A stretch of DNA of 64,000 nucleotides from Elephas maximus indicus (GCF_024166365.1 NC_064820.1:136172001-136236000); one strand, 5' to 3'; positions 21,529 to 33,436 are shown, counted from the first letter of the stretch. Numbers and translations are program-made. Notes: generated by a model from the sequence alone, not told the origin.

Positions 21529-24500
21529 TTATAATAGTGGTCTTATACAATATTTGTCCTTTTGCCTCTGACTAATTTCTCTCAGCATAATGCCTTCCAG
21601 GTTCCTCCATGTTATGAAATGTTTCAGAGATTCGTCACTGTTCTTTATCGATGCGTAGTATTCCATTGTGTGAATATACCACAATTTATTTACCCATTCA
21701 TCCGTTGATGGACACCTTGGCTGCTTCCAGCTTTTTGCTATTGTAAACAGAGCTGCAATAAACATGGGTGTGCATATATCTGTTTGTATGAAGGCTCTTG
21801 TATCTCTAGGGTATATTCCTAGGAGTGGGATTTCTGGGTTGTATGGTAGTTCTATTTCTAACTGTTTAAGATAACGCCAGATAGATTTCCAAAGTGGTTG
21901 TACCATTTTACATTCCCACCAGCAGTGTATAAGAGTTCCAATCTCTCCGCAGCCTCTCCAACATTTATTATTTTGTGTTTTTTGGATTAATGCCAGCCTT
22001 GCTGGTGTGAGATGGAATCTCATCGTAGTTTTCATTTGTATTTCTCTAATGGCTAATGATCGAGAGCATTTTCTCATGTATCTGTTGGCTGCCTGAATAT
22101 CTTCTTTAGTGAAATGTGTGTTCATATCCTTTGCCCACTTCTTGATTGGGTTGTTTGTCTTTTTGTGGTTGAGTTTTGACAGAATCATGTAGATTTTAGA
22201 GATCAGGCGCTGGTCAGGGAGATGTCATAGCTGAAAATTCTTTCCCAGTCTGTAGGTGGTCTTTTTACTCTTTTGGAGAAGTCTCTAGATGAGCATAGGT
22301 GTTTGATTTTTAGGAGCTCCCAGTTATCAGGTTTCTCTTCATCATTTTTGGTAATGTTTTGTATTCTGTTTATGCCTTGTATTAGGGCTTCTAAGGTTGT
22401 CCCTATTTTTTCTTCCATGATCTTTATCGTTTTAGTCTTTATGTTTAGGTCTTTGATCCACTTGGAGTTAGTTTTTGTGCATGGTGTGAGGTATGGGTCC
22501 TGTTTCATTTTTTTGCAAATGGATATCCAGTTATGCCAGCACCATTTGTTAAAAAGGCTATCTTTTCCCCAGTTAATTGACACTGGTCCTTTGTCAAATA
22601 TCAGCTGCCCATACGTGAATGGATCTATGTCTGGGTTCTCAATTCTGTTCCATTGGTCTATGTGTCTGTTGTTGTACCAATACCAGGCTGTTTTGACTAC
22701 TGTGGCTGTATAATAGGTTCTGAAGTCAGGTAAGGTGAGGCCTCCCACTTTCTTCTTCTTTTTCAGTAGTGCTTTGCTTATCCGGGGCTTCTTTCCCTTC
22801 CATATGAAATTGGTGATTTGTTTTTCTATCCCCTTAAAATATGACATTGGAATTTGGATCGGAAGTGCGTTAAATGTATAGATGGCTTTTGGTAGAATAG
22901 ACATTTTTACTATGTTAAGTCTTCCTATCCATGAGCAGGGTATGTTTTTCCACTTAAGTAGGTCCTTTTGAATTTCTTGTAGTAGAGCTTTGTAGTTTTC
23001 TTTGTATAGGTCTTTTACATCCTTGGTAAGATTTATTCCTAAGTATCTTATCTTCTTGGGGGCTCCTGTGAATGGTATTGATTTGGTTATTTCCTCTTCG
23101 GTGTTCTTTTTGTTGATGTAGAGGAATCCAAGTGATTTTTGTATGTTTATTTTATAACCTGAGACTCTGCCAAACTCTTCTATTAGTTTCAGTAGTTTTC
23201 TGGAGGATTCCTTAGGGTTTTCTGTGTATATAATCATGTCATCTGCAAATAGTGATAACTTTACTTCTTCCTTGCCAATCCGGATACCTATTATTTCTTT
23301 GTCTAGCCTAATTGCCCTGGCTAAGACTTCCAACACGATGTTGAATAAGAGCGGGGATAAAGGGCATCCTTGTCTGGTTCCCGTTCTCAAGGGAAATGCT
23401 TTCAGGTTCTCTCCATTTAGAGTGATATTGGCTGTTGGCTTTGCATAGATGCCCTTTATTATGTTGAGGAATTTTCCTTCAATTCCTATTTTGGTAAGAG
23501 TTTTTATCATGAATGGGTGTTGGACTTTGTCAAATGCCTTTTCTGCATCAATTGATAAGATCATGTGGTTTTTGTCTTTTGTTTTATTTATGTGATGGAT
23601 TACATTAATGGTTTTTCTGATATTAAACCAGCCTTGCATACCTGGTATAAATCCCACTTGATCAGGGTGAATTATTTTTTTGATGTGTTGTTGGATTCTA
23701 TTGGCTAGAATTTTGTTGAGGATTTTTGCATCAATGTTCATGAGGGATATAGGTCTATAATTTTCTTTTTTTGTAATGTCTTTAGCTGGTTTTGGTATCA
23801 GGGAGATGGTGGCTTCATAGAATGAGTTGGGTAGTATTCCGTCATTTTCTATGCTTTGGAATACCTTTAGTAGTAGTGGTGTTAACTCTTCTCTGAAAGT
23901 TTGGTAGAACTCTGCAGTGAAGCCGTCCGGGCCAGGGGTTTTTTTTCTTGGGAGTTTTTTGATTACCGTTTCAATCTCTTTTTTTGTTATGGGTCTATTT
24001 AGTTGTTCTACTTCTGAATGTGTTAGTTTAGGTAGGTAGTGTTTTTCCAGGAATTCATCCATTTCTTCTAGGTTTTCAAATTTGTTAGAGTACAATTTTT
24101 CATTAATAATCTGAAATGATTCTTTTAATTTCATTTGGTTCTGTTGTGATGTGGTCCTTCTCATTTCTTATTTGGGTTATTTGTTTCCTTTCCTGTATTT
24201 CTTTAGTCAGTCAGTCTAGCCAATGGTTTATCAATTTTGTTAATTTTTTCAAAGAACCAGCTTTTGGCTTTGTTAATTCTTTCAATTGTTTTTCTGTTCT
24301 CTAATTCATTTAGTTCAGCTCTAATTTTTATTATTTGTTTTCTTCTGGTGCCTGATGGGTTCTTTTGTTGCTCAGTTTCTATTTGTTCAAGTTGTAGGGA
24401 CAGTTCTCTGATTTTGGCTCTTTCTTTTTTTGTATGTGTGCATTTATTGATATAAATTGGCCTCTGAGCACTGCTTTTGCTGTGTCCCAGAGGTTTTGAT

Positions 24501-25350
24501 AGGAAGTATTTTCATTCTCGTTGCTTTCCATGAATTTCCTTATTCCCTCCTTGATGTCTTCTATAACCCAGTCTTTTTTCAGGAGGGTATTGTTCATTTT
24601 CCAAGTATTTGATTTCTTTTCCCTAGTTTTTCTGTTATTGATCTCTAGTTTTATTGCCTTGTGGTCTGAGAAGATGCTTTGTAATATTTCAATGTTTTGG
24701 ACTCTGCAAAGGTTTGTTTTATGACCTAATATGTGGTCTGTTCTAGAGAATGTTCCATGTGCACTAGAAAAAAAAGTATACTTTGCAGCAGTTGGGTGGA
24801 GAGTTCTGTATAAGTCAATGAGGTCAAGTTGGTTGATTGTTGTAATTAGATCTTCCGTGTCTCTGTTGAGCTTCTTACTGGATGTCCTGTCCTTCTCCGA
24901 AAGTGGTGTGTTGAAGTCTCCTACTATAATTGTGGAGGTATCTATCTCACTTTTCAATTCTGTTAAAATTTGATTTATGTATCTTGCAGCCCTGTCATTG
25001 GGTGCATATATATTTAATATGGTTATGTCTTCCTGATCAATTGTCCCTTTTATCATTATATAGTGTCCTTCTTTATCCTTTGTGGTGGATTTAAGTCTAA
25101 AGTCTATTTTGTCAGAAATTAACATTGCTACTCCTCTTCTTTTTTGCTTATTGTTTGCTTGATATACTTTTTTCCATCCTTTGAGTTTTAGTTTGTTTGT
25201 GTCTCTAAGTCTAAGGTGTGTCTCTTGTAGGCAGCATATAGATGGATCGTGTTTCTTTATCCAGTCTGTGACTCTCTGTCTCTTTATTGGTGCATTTAGT
25301 CCATTTACATTCAGGGTAATTATAGATAAATAAGTTTTTAGTGCTGTCAT
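21529..25350 (-). pseudogene. L1 ORF2 (endonuclease-reverse transcriptase), frameshifted
   Basis: The length corrected for indels is about 1,271 codons, normal for L1 ORF2p (about 1,275). The endonuclease spans residues 1-240: N14, E43 in LQETHL, VGDFNTPLS, and SDHKAIKLEIN near 230. The RT includes [38 protein letters not shown] and [10 protein letters not shown] with the catalytic Asp pair. The C terminus has [18 protein letters not shown]. Four small lesions break it: a one-base loss in an A run near 24425, an extra GACT unit at 24205-24216, one extra A near 24101-24110, and two extra bases near 22213-22220. The net change is +6, so the frame is restored overall, but each piece terminates. 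No long RT-catalysing protein can be made from this copy as read. Confidence 0.95.
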
Positions 25351-25811
25351 TTTGATGCCTTTTTATGTGTGTTTTTGACAATTTCATTTTTCCACATACT
25401 TTTTTTGTGCTGAGGCGTTTTTCTTAGTAAATTGTGAGATCCTCATTTTCATAGTGCTTGACTTTATGTTAGTTGAGTCATTACGTTTTTCTTGGTTTTT
25501 ATCTTGAGTTATAGAGTTGTTATACCTTTTTGTGGTTACCTTATTATTTACCCCTATTTTTCTAAGTAAAAACCTAACTTGTATTGTTCTATATCGCCTT
25601 GTATCACTCTCCATATGGCAGTTCAGTGCCTCCTGTATTTAGTCCCTCTTTTTGATTATTGTGATCTTTTACCTATTGACTTCCATGATTCCCTGTTATG
25701 TGTATTTTTTTTTTTAAATTAATCTTAATTTGTTTGTTTTTGTGATTTCCCTATTTGAGTTGATATCAGGACGTTCTGTTTTGTGACCTTGTGTTGTGCT
25801 GATATCTGATA
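25351..25811 (-). other. L1 inter-ORF spacer with a 76-codon open frame
   Basis: 461 bp separate the ORF1 stop from the ORF2 ATG, far longer than the roughly 60-bp spacer of young human L1. A small frame at 25384-25614 (minus) encodes a basic, lysine- and asparagine-rich peptide beginning MESDTRRYRTIQ, with no family I recognise. It could be chance in A-rich sequence. The long spacer could affect how ORF2 is translated. Confidence 0.6.
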
Positions 25812-26830
25812 TTATTGGTTCTCTGACCAAACAATATCCTTTAGTATTTCTTGTAGCTTTGGTTTGGTTTTTGCAAATTCTCTAAACTTGTGTTTGTCTG
25901 TAAATATCTTAATTTCGCCTTCACATTTTAGAGAGAGTTTTGCTGGATATATGATCCTTGGCTGGCAGTTTTTCTCCTTCAGTGTTCTGTATATGTCGTC
26001 CCATTCCCTTCTTGCCTGCATGGTTTCTGCTGAGTAGTCAGAACATATTCTTATTGATTCTCCCTTGAAGGAAACCTTTCTTTTCTCCCTGGCTGCTTTT
26101 AAAATTTTCTGTTTGTCTTTGGTTATAGTGAGTTTGATGATAATATGTCTTGGTGTTTTTCTTTTTGGATCAATCTTAAATGGGGTTCGATGAGCATCTT
26201 GGATAGCTATCCTTTCGTCTTTCATGATGTCAGGGAAGTTTTCTGTCAGGAGTTCTTCAACTATTTTCTCTGTGTTTTCTGTCCCCCCTCCCTGTTCTGG
26301 GACTCCAATCACCCGCAGGTTATCCTTCTTGATAGAGTCCCACATAATTCTTAGGGTTTCTTCATTTTTTTAAATTCTTTTATCTGATTTTTTTTCAGCT
26401 ATGTTGGTGTTGATTCCCTGGTCCTCCAGATGTCCCAGTCTGCATTCTAATTGCTCAAGTCTGCTCCTCTGACTTCCTAGTGCGTTGTCTAATTCTATTA
26501 TTTTATTGTTAATCTTTTGGATTTCTACATGTTGTCTCTCTATGGATTCTTGCAACTTATTAATTTTTCCATTATGTTCTTGAATAATCTTTTTAGTTCT
26601 TCAACAGTTTTATCAGTGTGTTCCTTGGCTTTTTCTGCAGTTATCCTAATTTCATTTGTGATATCATTAAGCATTCTGTAAATTAGTTTTTTATATTCTG
26701 TATCTGATAATTCCAAGATTGTATCTTCATTTGGGAAAGATTTTGATTCTTTTGTTTGGGGGGTTGGAGAAGCTGTCATGGTCTGCTTCTTTAAGTGGTT
26801 TGATATGGATTGTTGTCTCCGAGCCATCAC
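25812..26830 (-). pseudogene. L1 ORF1 (RNA-binding chaperone), broken
   Basis: The span corresponds to about 340 codons, normal for L1 ORF1p, the trimeric RNA chaperone of the L1 RNP. The start is MMARRQQSISNHLKKQ at 26830. The coiled coil lies about 26370-26650 (QKINNKIIELDNALGS, RLEQLECRLGHLEDQ). The RRM starts at NLRVIGVPEQ. The C-terminal domain holds REWDDIYRTLKEKN, PRIIYPAKLSLKCEGEIK and ends DIVWSENQ. Two lesions are present: one base is missing near 26565 (frame changes within MEKL.K), and an in-frame TAA lies at 26370-26372 between the coiled coil and the RRM. The 177-codon RRM/CTD part downstream is intact. Confidence 0.93.
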
Positions 26831-27325
26831 TGGGAAACTAGTTTTTCCAGAAAATCCGCTAAAAAAAAATGCAGTCAGATCCCCATCAGAGTTCTCCCTC
26901 TGGCTCAGGCTATTCAGATGTTAATGAAGCCGCCTGCGTCCAGTCCAAATCCCTGCGGGACGGTTCCCCGGCTCGGACGCTGCTCTTTCTGCTCCAAGAC
27001 CAGTCACTGCCTCCCGGGGACTTCTCCTACTGGCTGCGTCCCACGCCGCCCGTGGAACTGGCTGGTCCCCCTCCCGGGGTTAGTTCAGGGGGGTGGAGCA
27101 GCTCTCTGTGCTTGTGCCGTACCTGACTGGTACGCTGGCTCCAGGCTCTGGAAACAATCGCTGCTTCCCCGTATTAGTTTGTTCTCCGTCTCTAAATCTG
27201 TGTTTGTTGTTCAGGGTTCGTAGATTGTTATGTATGTGATCGATTCACTTGTTTTTACGTGTCTTTGTTGTAAGAGGGATCCGAGGTAGCGTCTGCCTAG
27301 TCCGCCATCTTGGCTCCGCCCCCCC
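26831..27325 (-). promoter_or_regulatory. L1 5'UTR / internal promoter
   Basis: About 490 bp, markedly GC- and CpG-richer than its surroundings. The minus-strand start is a G run, then cggagccaagatggcggac. The ccaagatggc core is the YY1-type site found at the same terminal position in human L1, where it directs correct initiation. Its presence shows the 5' end is complete. The open frames across it on either strand are by-products of the composition. Confidence 0.85.
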
Positions 27326-27335
27326 AATTCTTTTT

Positions 27336-28140
27336 GATACAGTGACTCTGTGTATTCCTTCCATCTTCTTTTGGTGCTTCCTGTGTCATTCAATATTTTC
27401 CCTCTGGAATTCTTCAATATTGCAACTCCAGGCTTGAAGTTTTCTTCAGTTCTTTCAGCTTGAGAAATGCTGAACATATTCTTCCCTTTTGGTTTTCTAA
27501 CTCCAAGTCTTTGCACATTTCATTATAATACTTTGTCTTCTTGAGCCACCCCTTGAAACTTTCTGTTCAGCTTTTTTATGTCATTATTTCTTCAATTAGC
27601 TTTAAAGGCTCTACATTCAAGAACAAGTTTAAGAGTCTCTTCTGACATCCATTTTGGTCTTTTTTTTTTTTGTCTCTGATGTCATTCTACAACTCTTCTG
27701 GTCTCTGGTCATTAGCGTTCAATGCGTCAGATGTATTCTTGAGATGGTCTCTAAGTTCAGGTGGGATATATTCAAGGTCGTATTTTGGCTCTCACGGACT
27801 TGCTTTTATTTTCTTCAGTTTCAGCTTGAATCTGCATGTGAACAATTGATGGTCTGTTTCTCAGTCAGCCCCTGGCCTTATTCTGACTAATAATATTAAG
27901 CTTCTCCATCATCTCTTTCCACAGGTGTAGTTGATTTGATTCCTGTGTGTGCCATCTGGTGAGATCCATGTGTATAGTCACCGTTTATGTCAGTGAAAAA
28001 AGGTATTTGCAATGAAGAAGTCATTGGTCTTGCAAAATTCTATCATGTGATCTCCAGCATCATTTCTATCACCAAAGCCATATTTTCCAACTATAGATCC
28101 TTCTTTTTTTTTCTGACTTTCATATTCCAATCACCAGTAA
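27336..28140 (-). pseudogene. RTE inter-domain and N-terminal RT region
   Basis: Continuation of the split RTE. On the minus strand it covers the linker between endonuclease and RT and the first RT blocks, up to the residues just before the L1 insertion site (VSLYQKEL-type ending at 27350). It is heavily frameshifted. The right-hand L1 target duplication immediately precedes it. Confidence 0.7.
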
Positions 28141-28743
28141 TTATCAATGCATCTTGATTGCATGTTTGAACAATTTCAGACTGCGGAATTTGGTAAAAAT
28201 CTTCGATTTTTTCATTGTTGGTATTAGTGGTTGGTGTGTAAATTTGAATAATAGTCTTGTTAACTGGTCTTCCTTGTAGCCATATGTATATTATCCTATC
28301 ACTGACACCATTGTACCTCAGGATAGATCTTGAAATTTCTTTTTGACAATAATTGCAACCAATTTGTCATTCCTAGCATAGTAGGCCATATGATTGTCTG
28401 ATTCAAAATAGCCAATACCAGCCCATTTTAGCTCACTAATGCCTAGAATATCGATGTTTATGTGTTCCTTTTCATATTTGACAGCTTCCAATTTTCCTAG
28501 ATCCATACTTTGTACATTCCATGTTCTGATTATTAATGGATGTTTGTAGCTGTTTCTTCTCATTCTGACTCGTGCTACATCAGCAAATGAAGATCCCGAG
28601 AGTGTGATTCCATCCATGTCTCTACTTTGAGGAGACAGCTCTTCTCCAGTCATATTTTGAGTGTCTTTCAACGTGAGGGGCTCATCTTCTGGCACTATAT
28701 CAGACAATAGTCTGCTGCTATTCTTAAGGTTTTCATTGGCCAA
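28141..28743 (-). pseudogene. RTE endonuclease domain, N-terminal half
   Basis: The 141-codon frame at 28318-28743 contains RTWNVQSMDLGKLEAVKYEK, HINIDILGISELKWAGIGYF and ESDNHMAYYARND, homologous to the plus-strand fragment at 18144. Upstream of it lie the leader-like residues PEDEPLTLKDTQN and SSFADVARVRMRRNSYKHP. The frame breaks after VKKKFQDLS, and the later catalytic motifs lie in other frames toward 28141. Non-functional. Confidence 0.85.
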
Positions 28744-28925
28744 TTTTATTCAGAACTAGACGGCCAGATCCTTATTCCTAGTCTGTCTCAGTCTAGAAGC
28801 TCAGCTGAAACCTGTCCACCACGGTTGACTCTGCTGGTATTTGAAACACCCGTGGAATAGCTTACAGCATCACAGCCATGTGGAAGCTACCACAGTAAGG
28901 CAAACTGACAGATGAGTGGTGGGCA
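28744..28925 (-). mobile_element. RTE 5' leader, antisense
   Basis: Reversed copy of the leader seen at 17755-17960 (cctagtctgtctcagtctag, gctgaaacctgtccacc, acagcatcacagcc). It ends close to ggcaaactgacagatgag, equivalent to the leader start at about 17755. Confidence 0.75.
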
Positions 28926-28933
28926 TACACACA

Positions 28934-29078
28934 AAAACAAAAAAAAAAAACCCATTCCTGTTGAGTCAATTCTGACTCATAGCGTCCCTATAAGACAGAG
29001 TAGAACTGTCTCAAAGGGTTTCTAAGGAGCACCCGGTGGATTTGAAATGCCAACCTTTTGGTTAGCAGCAGAACTATA
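28934..29078 (-). mobile_element. AfroSINE, short form, antisense, 5'-truncated
   Basis: Reversed tail (gttgagtcaattctgactca) preceded by an A-rich stretch, then the body up to ccttttggttagcagc. The tRNA-like head is missing. It abuts the RTE 5' end. Confidence 0.85.
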
Positions 29079-29879
29079 CATAGGTGGATCTTATTATATA
29101 TAGTTTCATATTCATTACTATTTTTTAATCTGCTTTTCTCAACCCAAAACATGTTATGAACATCTTTCTGCATGGTTATATACAGATATGCTGGCATTTT
29201 ATTAAATATAATATGTTCTACAGTTTGTACAAAAATTAATTGGATCAGTTCCATACTGAGGGACATTTACAGATTGTTCAAATACTCTAAAGAAAATCCT
29301 CATACATTTATATTAATTTAACTTATGCAATTATCTCCTTAGGATAAATTTTTAGAAGTGAAGTTGTTAGGTCAAAAGCTATGCTAATTAAAAAATTTAT
29401 ACACACTGCCTGCCACACGACATTCCAGAAATCTTGTATAGAATTGTATTCCCATCAATAAGCCTTGAAGATTTCAGTTTTCTCTAGTCACATAAACATC
29501 TGCTAATTTGGTGAGTAAAAAATAATACATAATTTCTTTTTTATTTCTCTATTAGAGAGTGATACTTTTCCATATGTTTATCATCTCTTTGTAGTTCTCC
29601 TTCTGTGAACTGCTTGTTATTTTCTTCAGCTTTTTCTTTTGCAATGGTTGACTTGGTCTCCTTGATTTGCTAGAGTTCTTTGTGAATTAAGATTATTAGC
29701 TCTTTATTGTATTTTTTAAAGGTAACTTCAAAAGCTTATTTCATGGTATAGAAAATTTACATTATTGTATTATCAAACTTATCAATATTTCATTATGAAT
29801 CTTGAATTTCTTATATTGCTTAGAAAGATTTTAACTTTCTAAGGCTATAAAATTTCTCACTTATATTTTCTTCTAGTAT

Positions 29880-29967
29880 TTTGTTTTCTCTTCCTTCTTT
29901 CTTTCCTTTTTCCCTTCCTGCTTGCTTGCTTTCTCTTTTTTCTTCTCTTTCGTTTCCTTTCCCCCCA
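29880..29967. repeat. Pyrimidine-rich low-complexity tract
   Basis: About 90 bp nearly all C and T (cttccttctttctttcc, ttgcttgctttctc). It may derive from a decayed A-rich L1 segment. Confidence 0.7.
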
Positions 29968-31149
29968 CACATTTGAATCTCTGACCCATCTGTAAGTTAT
30001 TTTTCCAAGAGGAATTCAGCTTTCTGTTTCCCAAATGTCTATCCAATAACCTCAATGTTATTTATTGGAAATTCTATTCATATGCTTACCAATGTGAAAT
30101 GCCACCTTTATCATATACTTCACCACCATACAGCCTTAGGTCTATTTCTGGCTACTTTATTGTTTCTATTTCCTTCTGTGTCAGTTCTGTTTTAGATATT
30201 GTAATTTATAAGTTTTAATATCTTTTTTTTTTTAAATATCTAGTAGAACAAGTACTCTTATAGTTCATTTTACTTTATTCTTTCACATTTTCTTGGCTTT
30301 TTAATTTATCTATTTTTCCAAAAGAATTTTAGAATAATTTACAAGTTCCTAAAGAAATCTTGCTTCAATTTCAAATAAAGATGCATAGATATTATAGATT
30401 ATTTGGAGGAAAATAAATGGACAAATAACCTTAAAATATTCAGTTTTTCGTAACCAAGAACATGACAGGTATTTTCGTGCATTAAATATTTAATGTCCTT
30501 TAGCAGAATTTTTTTATTTTCTTTTATATATCTCCAGAACATTTCTTAACAAGTATATTTCTAGATATTTTATATTTTCATTACTATTTAAATAGAAAGT
30601 TTTATTTCATTATATTTTTACCAAGTTTGGACTATATGGATTATCATGATAGGAATATATTCTTATTTCCTATTTTGGGGGAGTTTTTTTTTTTTCTCCT
30701 TTAATTTTCAAACAGGAATATGTTCTGAATTTAATCAAATACCTTTTAGCATCTATTGTGACTTAAGCAATTGAAAAAAATCACTGGATTTTCCAATATT
30801 GAATTGGATACATTCTTGGAGTTAATCACACTTGGCTATGTTGCATAGTTCTTTTAACGTACCCTATGTTCTCTTTGCTAATATATCACTTAAAATTTCT
30901 GTGAAAAGAGAGAGAGAGCAAGAAAGGCATAGAGACCTGTTGGATGTTACTATCACACATATACTCGTGTCAAAAGAATTTGAAGAGATTCCCTTCTTTT
31001 GGGTTGCTCTTTTAAGTCATAATGGAATAATCTGTTTCTTGTGGAAAAAATCACTGAATATGCCTTCTGAAACTTTTTGGAGAATTTTGACAATATTTAC
31101 AAATGTTTATTTAAAATTTTTCTCTCATTGTTATTTTTCAGAGTTTCTG

Positions 31150-31556
31150 TGTTAGGGATTAAATTGTGTTCCTCAAAGTATGTGTTGAAATCCTGGCCCC
31201 TGTACCTGTAGATGTGATCCTGTTTGGAAACAAGGTTTTTTTGTTCCTTATGTTAATGAGACCATACCAGAGTAGGGTGGGTTCTAAATCTAACCGCTTC
31301 TGAGTTCTGAAAAGAGCAGAATAAACAGAGACACACACACACAGGGTAAAGAGACACCATATGAAAACAGACACACAGATGTATCTACAAGCCCAGGAAC
31401 TCAAAGGATTGAAGGCTACTAGAAGCTGAAATAGACAAAGAAAGACCTCTCCCTAGAGCCATGCCCTGAATTTGGACTTCTAGCCTTCTGTAATGTGAGA
31501 AAATAAATTCACCCACTGTGGTATTTCTGTTAAGGTACTGAAAAGTAACTACAACA
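31150..31556 (+). mobile_element. MaLR (MLT1-like) LTR
   Basis: Starts tgttagggattaaattgtg and includes aaatcctggcccctgtacc, gtgatcctgtttggaaac and, near the end, cttctagccttctgtaatgtg with an aataaa-type signal and ctgttaaggtactg. This is the normal order of a MaLR solo LTR. It lies within ancient L1 sequence. Confidence 0.75.
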
Positions 31557-32287
31557 TTCTGTAATTGTGATTTTGATTGTGTCTTGAACCAAAGTATTGT
31601 TTAATAAAGAAGTTTATATTTTGTTTCTAATTTTCATGTTTATTTTTAGCACTGAATGCATTTAGGTCAGAGAATATGGCCTATAATAATTTTACTTTTA
31701 GGAACCTAATAGGTTTTTTAAAAAAAAATTATCATGTTTTAGGTAAAAATTTATAGCACAAAGTAGTTTCTGATTCAAAAGTTTGTACACAAATTGTTTT
31801 GTGACAATGGTTGTAATCCCACAATATGCACTCTCCCCTTTTACCTTTCCACCCTGGGCACTCTGCGTCCATTTGTCCAGTTTTCCTCTTTCTCCTTGCC
31901 TTCTTGTCCTTGCTTTTGGATAGGTGCTGCCTATTTGGTCCTGCACACTTGATTGAACTAAGAAGCACGCTACCCATGTGTGTTATTTTTTGTTTTACAG
32001 TCCTCTCTAGTCTTCGGCTGAAATACAAACTTCAGGTGTGGCTTCAGACCTGAGTTAACAGGGTGTCAGGGGGCCATAGTCTCAGGGGTTCCTCCAGTCT
32101 CTGTCAGACCAGTAAGTCTGGTCTTCTTTGTGAATCTGAACTTTGTTCTATATTTTTCTTCTGCTCTGTCTGGAGCCCTCTATTATGATCCCTGTCAGGG
32201 TGGTCAGTGGTGGTAGCCAGGCACTATTTAGTTTTTCTGGGCTCAGGTTGGTGGTGGTTGTGGTTCAGGTGGTCCATCAGTCCTTTA

Positions 32288-32451
32288 TTGCTGTTGTTAG
32301 GTGCTGTTGAGTCAATTCCAACTCACGGCAATCCTATAGGATGGAGTAGAACTGCCCCATAGGGTTTCCAAGGAGAGGCTAGTGGATTTGCATTGCTGAC
32401 CTTTTGGTTAGCAGCTGAGCTCTTAACCACTATGCCGTCAGGGCTCCATTG
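32288..32451 (-). mobile_element. AfroSINE, short form, antisense
   Basis: Reversed tail (gttgagtcaattccaactca), body (agaactgccccatagggttt), reversed head (aaccactatgccgtcagggc). It sits in the L1 3'UTR. Confidence 0.93.
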
Positions 32452-33408
32452 GTCCTGTGAACTAATATTTTCCTTGTGTCTTTGGTTTTCTTCATTTTCC
32501 TTTGCTCTGAACATGATGGGACAAATAGATGAATCTTAGATGGCCATTGCAAGCTTTTAAGTCTCCAGACACTACTCACCAAAGTAGGAGGTGGAACATT
32601 TTCTTTATAAACTATATTATAGCAATTTACCTAGAAGTCCTGAAAGATCATGGTCCCCAACCCTCAGCCCCAAGAACCCAGTCTCTCAAGGCATTTTGAT
32701 GTGTCTAAGAAGTTTCTATGACTTTGCCTTGATCAAGTTATGCTGAACTTCCCCTATATTGTGTGTCATCTTTCCCCTCACCAAAGTTAACACTGTCTGT
32801 CTACTATCTAGTTAGTGATTTCCCCTCTCTATCCCTTCCTCTCTCATAACCATGAAAGATTATTTTATTCTCTATGTGAATCTTTTCCTTGGTTTTTATA
32901 ATAGTGGTCTCATGCAATATTTGTCCTTTTGTGATTGATTTTTTCACTCCGCACAATGCTCTACAGATGCATCCGTGTCTTGAGATGTTTCACGTATTCA
33001 TCATTGTTCTCTATTGTTGCGTAGTATTCCCTTCTGTGCATGTACCATAATTTGTTTATCTATTCATCTGCTGATGGCCACTTAGGTTGTTTCTATCTTT
33101 TTGCTATTGTGAATAATGCTGCAATGAGCATGAATGTTCATATATCTATTTGTGTAACAGCTTTTATTTCTTCAGGAGATATTCCTAGTAATGTGACTGC
33201 TGAATTGTATGGTATTTCTATTAGCTTTTTAAGGCGGCCCCGTTTCGTTTTCCACAGTGGTTGTACAATTTTACATTCCCACCAGCAGTATGTAAGAGTT
33301 CCAAATGCTGGCAACCTCTCCAACATTTGTTATTTTCTGTTTTTTTGATTAGTGCTAGTAATGTCAGGGTGAGATGGTATCTCATTGTAGTTTTGATTTG
33401 CATATCTC

Positions 33409-33436
33409 TAATGGCTTTTTTTTTTTTTTAATGGCT
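33409..33436 (-). repeat. Poly(A)-only insertion with 8-bp duplication
   Basis: taatggct at 33409-33416 is followed by a T run and then taatggct again at 33429-33436. Other L1 copies have this octamer once, followed by 'aatgat'. The structure is that of a retrotransposed tail with no body. Confidence 0.75.

Larger units (their letters stand above)
20515..27335 (-). mobile_element. Full-length young L1 with TSD
   Basis: Complete L1 in antisense, body about 20521-27325 (6.8 kb). The 3' end has an A tail (T run 20522-20533) and a reversed poly(A) signal, tttatt at 20541-20546. Then follow a roughly 1-kb 3'UTR, ORF2 (21529-25350), a 461-bp spacer, ORF1 (25812-26830) and a roughly 490-bp GC-rich 5'UTR. 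The minus-strand 5' terminus is a G run followed by cggagccaagatggcgg. The target duplication is ccaattctttt at about 20515 and 27325. The insertion hit the RTE. Full length and low decay suggest a recent insertion, but the ORFs carry several small indels. Confidence 0.95.
19303..28934 (-). mobile_element. Nearly complete RTE (BovB-like) LINE, split by the full-length L1
   Basis: Antisense RTE in two pieces. The piece at 19316-20514 carries the 3' tail (tgttaggtgccgttgagtcg on the plus strand) and the C-terminal half of the RT. The piece at 27336 to about 28925 carries the N-terminal RT, the endonuclease and the 5' leader. Removing the L1 and one copy of its duplication rejoins the two halves seamlessly. 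Possible flanking duplication catatacac (about 19307-19315) and catacacac (about 28926-28934). Many frameshifts are present. Confidence 0.85.

Noticed and set aside
26810..27223. 137-codon plus-strand frame
   Set aside because: Antisense to the GC-rich L1 5'UTR; no start context or family support.
27211..27516. 101-codon minus-strand frame
   Set aside because: Spans the junction of L1 5'UTR and RTE sequence, so it joins two unrelated elements.
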